A stretch of DNA of 64,000 nucleotides from a virus. The position numbers were made by a program, and so were the translations under genes. Shown one piece after another: positions 63,452 to 64,000 of this stretch. Under the pieces are notes generated by a model. It did no database searches and was not told the DNA's origin. It worked only from the letters and a program-made list of their open reading frames with translations. The stretch lies in IMG/VR virus record IMGVR_UViG_3300008117_000076, positions 1 to 64,000 of that record, one strand, 5' to 3'. Within the stretch, counting starts at the first letter, position 1, and every line of letters starts with the position of its first letter.

Positions 63452-64000
63452 ATGATAAACTTAAAGGATATATTACAGACTTTATCTGAAGATGGTAAAT
63501 CTTTCGTTATAAATCTCGGAGATAAAGTTTTACGATTCACGATAGACGAGATTCCTAAAACTGAGCAAGAATCTTCACAACAAGTAGACAATACTGTTGA
63601 AGAATTCAAAACTTTAGAAAATTCTGATACGACCATAGTAACCGCTCTTTGGAATTTAGGTAGAGGGTCACTCGGTGATGATTTTAAACGTCCGTATTCT
63701 TATTATCTTGACAAATTTGCAGAGTTACTCAAAACTCCTTCAAATTTATACATTTATGTAGCAAAAGAAGATGAAGAATTTGTTTGGAAGCATAGATCAA
63801 GAAAAAATACTCATGTCAAAGTTATGGAGTTAGAAGAACTAAAAACTTGGTTTCCCTTCTACGAAAAAGTACAAGAAATTAGAAATACTGAAAATTGGAA
63901 GAAACAGGCAGCATGGTTAGAAAACTCTCCACAAGCAAATTTAGAGTTTTATAATCCGGTAGTTATGAGCAAGATGTTTTTACTGAACGATGCATCAATC
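63452..64000 (+). CDS. HtrL/YibB (WlaTC)-like protein, 3' partial
   Basis: The frame opens at 63452 after AAAGG and runs off the right edge, 183 codons visible. The N-terminus (MINLKDILQTLSEDGKS) is short and helical. The domain then gives TIVTALWNLGRGSLGDDFKR, NLYIYVAKEDEEF and AWLENSPQANLEFYNPVVMS, the pattern of the HtrL/YibB family of capsule and LPS clusters, often called putative glycosyltransferases. The C-terminal part is missing from the window. Confidence 0.7.
   Translation, partial: MINLKDILQTLSEDGKSFVINLGDKVLRFTIDEIPKTEQESSQQVDNTVEEFKTLENSDTTIVTALWNLGRGSLGDDFKRPYSYYLDKFAELLKTPSNLYIYVAKEDEEFVWKHRSRKNTHVKVMELEELKTWFPFYEKVQEIRNTENWKKQAAWLENSPQANLEFYNPVVMSKMFLLNDASI

Noticed and set aside
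1-64000. tRNA genes, integrase, attachment sites or insertion sequences
   Set aside because: No cloverleaf-like sequence was seen in the gaps, and no transposase or integrase motif occurs in any real coding frame.

Overview
The window is a continuous piece of an AT-rich, T4-like contractile-tailed phage (myovirus) genome. Every gene is on the plus strand, genes are tightly packed (many overlap by 1-4 bases or are 1-10 bases apart), no gap exceeds about 135 bases, and no tRNA or rRNA was seen. The identity rests on a recognisable T4-type morphogenesis set: large terminase (gp17), portal (gp20), prohead protease (gp21), scaffold (gp22), major capsid protein (gp23), likely neck and tail-completion proteins (gp13/14/15-like), tail sheath (gp18) and tail tube (gp19). 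The accessory proteins resemble those of large environmental T4-like phages. The host cannot be named from the sequence.

Layout. 1-2653: an Mre11-Rad50 (gp47-gp46 type) recombination nuclease fused into one polypeptide, cut by the left edge. 2666-7293: a virion surface protein followed by a Pro/Thr/Ser repeat (mucin-like) protein. 7332-9593: a nucleotidyltransferase gene spread over three reading frames by two compensating shifts. 9642-12487: a zinc-ribbon protein, a membrane coiled-coil protein and the large terminase. 12548-18385: small head-region genes, several sharing N-terminal motifs that suggest packaged internal proteins; they include a ParB-like, a Dps-like, a DUF5872-like and an ADP-ribosyltransferase-like protein. 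18401-27840: portal, protease, a HAD-Mom fusion, a phage ribosomal protein bS21, scaffold and capsid. 27955-33641: neck, tail completion, sheath and tube. 33775-47410: tail-fibre and adhesin genes with a fibre-assembly chaperone and an isolated methyltransferase-like protein. 41782-46854 and 47420-52069: two very long mucin-like repeat proteins. 52626-64000: a glycan cassette with two GT60-like GlcNAc-transferase relatives, other glycosyltransferases, GDP-L-fucose synthase, a GT10-type fucosyltransferase and sugar-type methyltransferases, running off the right edge.

How it may work together. The most striking feature is three virion-type proteins carrying long TPSIT-type Pro/Thr/Ser stalks (two over 1,100 residues) next to a cassette whose first two genes resemble the GT60 family. 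That family contains enzymes that put GlcNAc on Thr or hydroxyproline of eukaryotic proteins, including trypanosome mucins. With GDP-fucose synthase and a GT10 fucosyltransferase alongside, the inference is a phage-encoded mucin-like, O-glycosylated and fucosylated fibre system. This is untested.

Regulation. A recurrent ATATTTATA-like motif lies in eight or nine intergenic gaps, usually 23-37 bases before a start codon, and is a candidate late promoter. Clear hairpins follow the capsid, sheath and tube genes and probably end or attenuate their transcripts.
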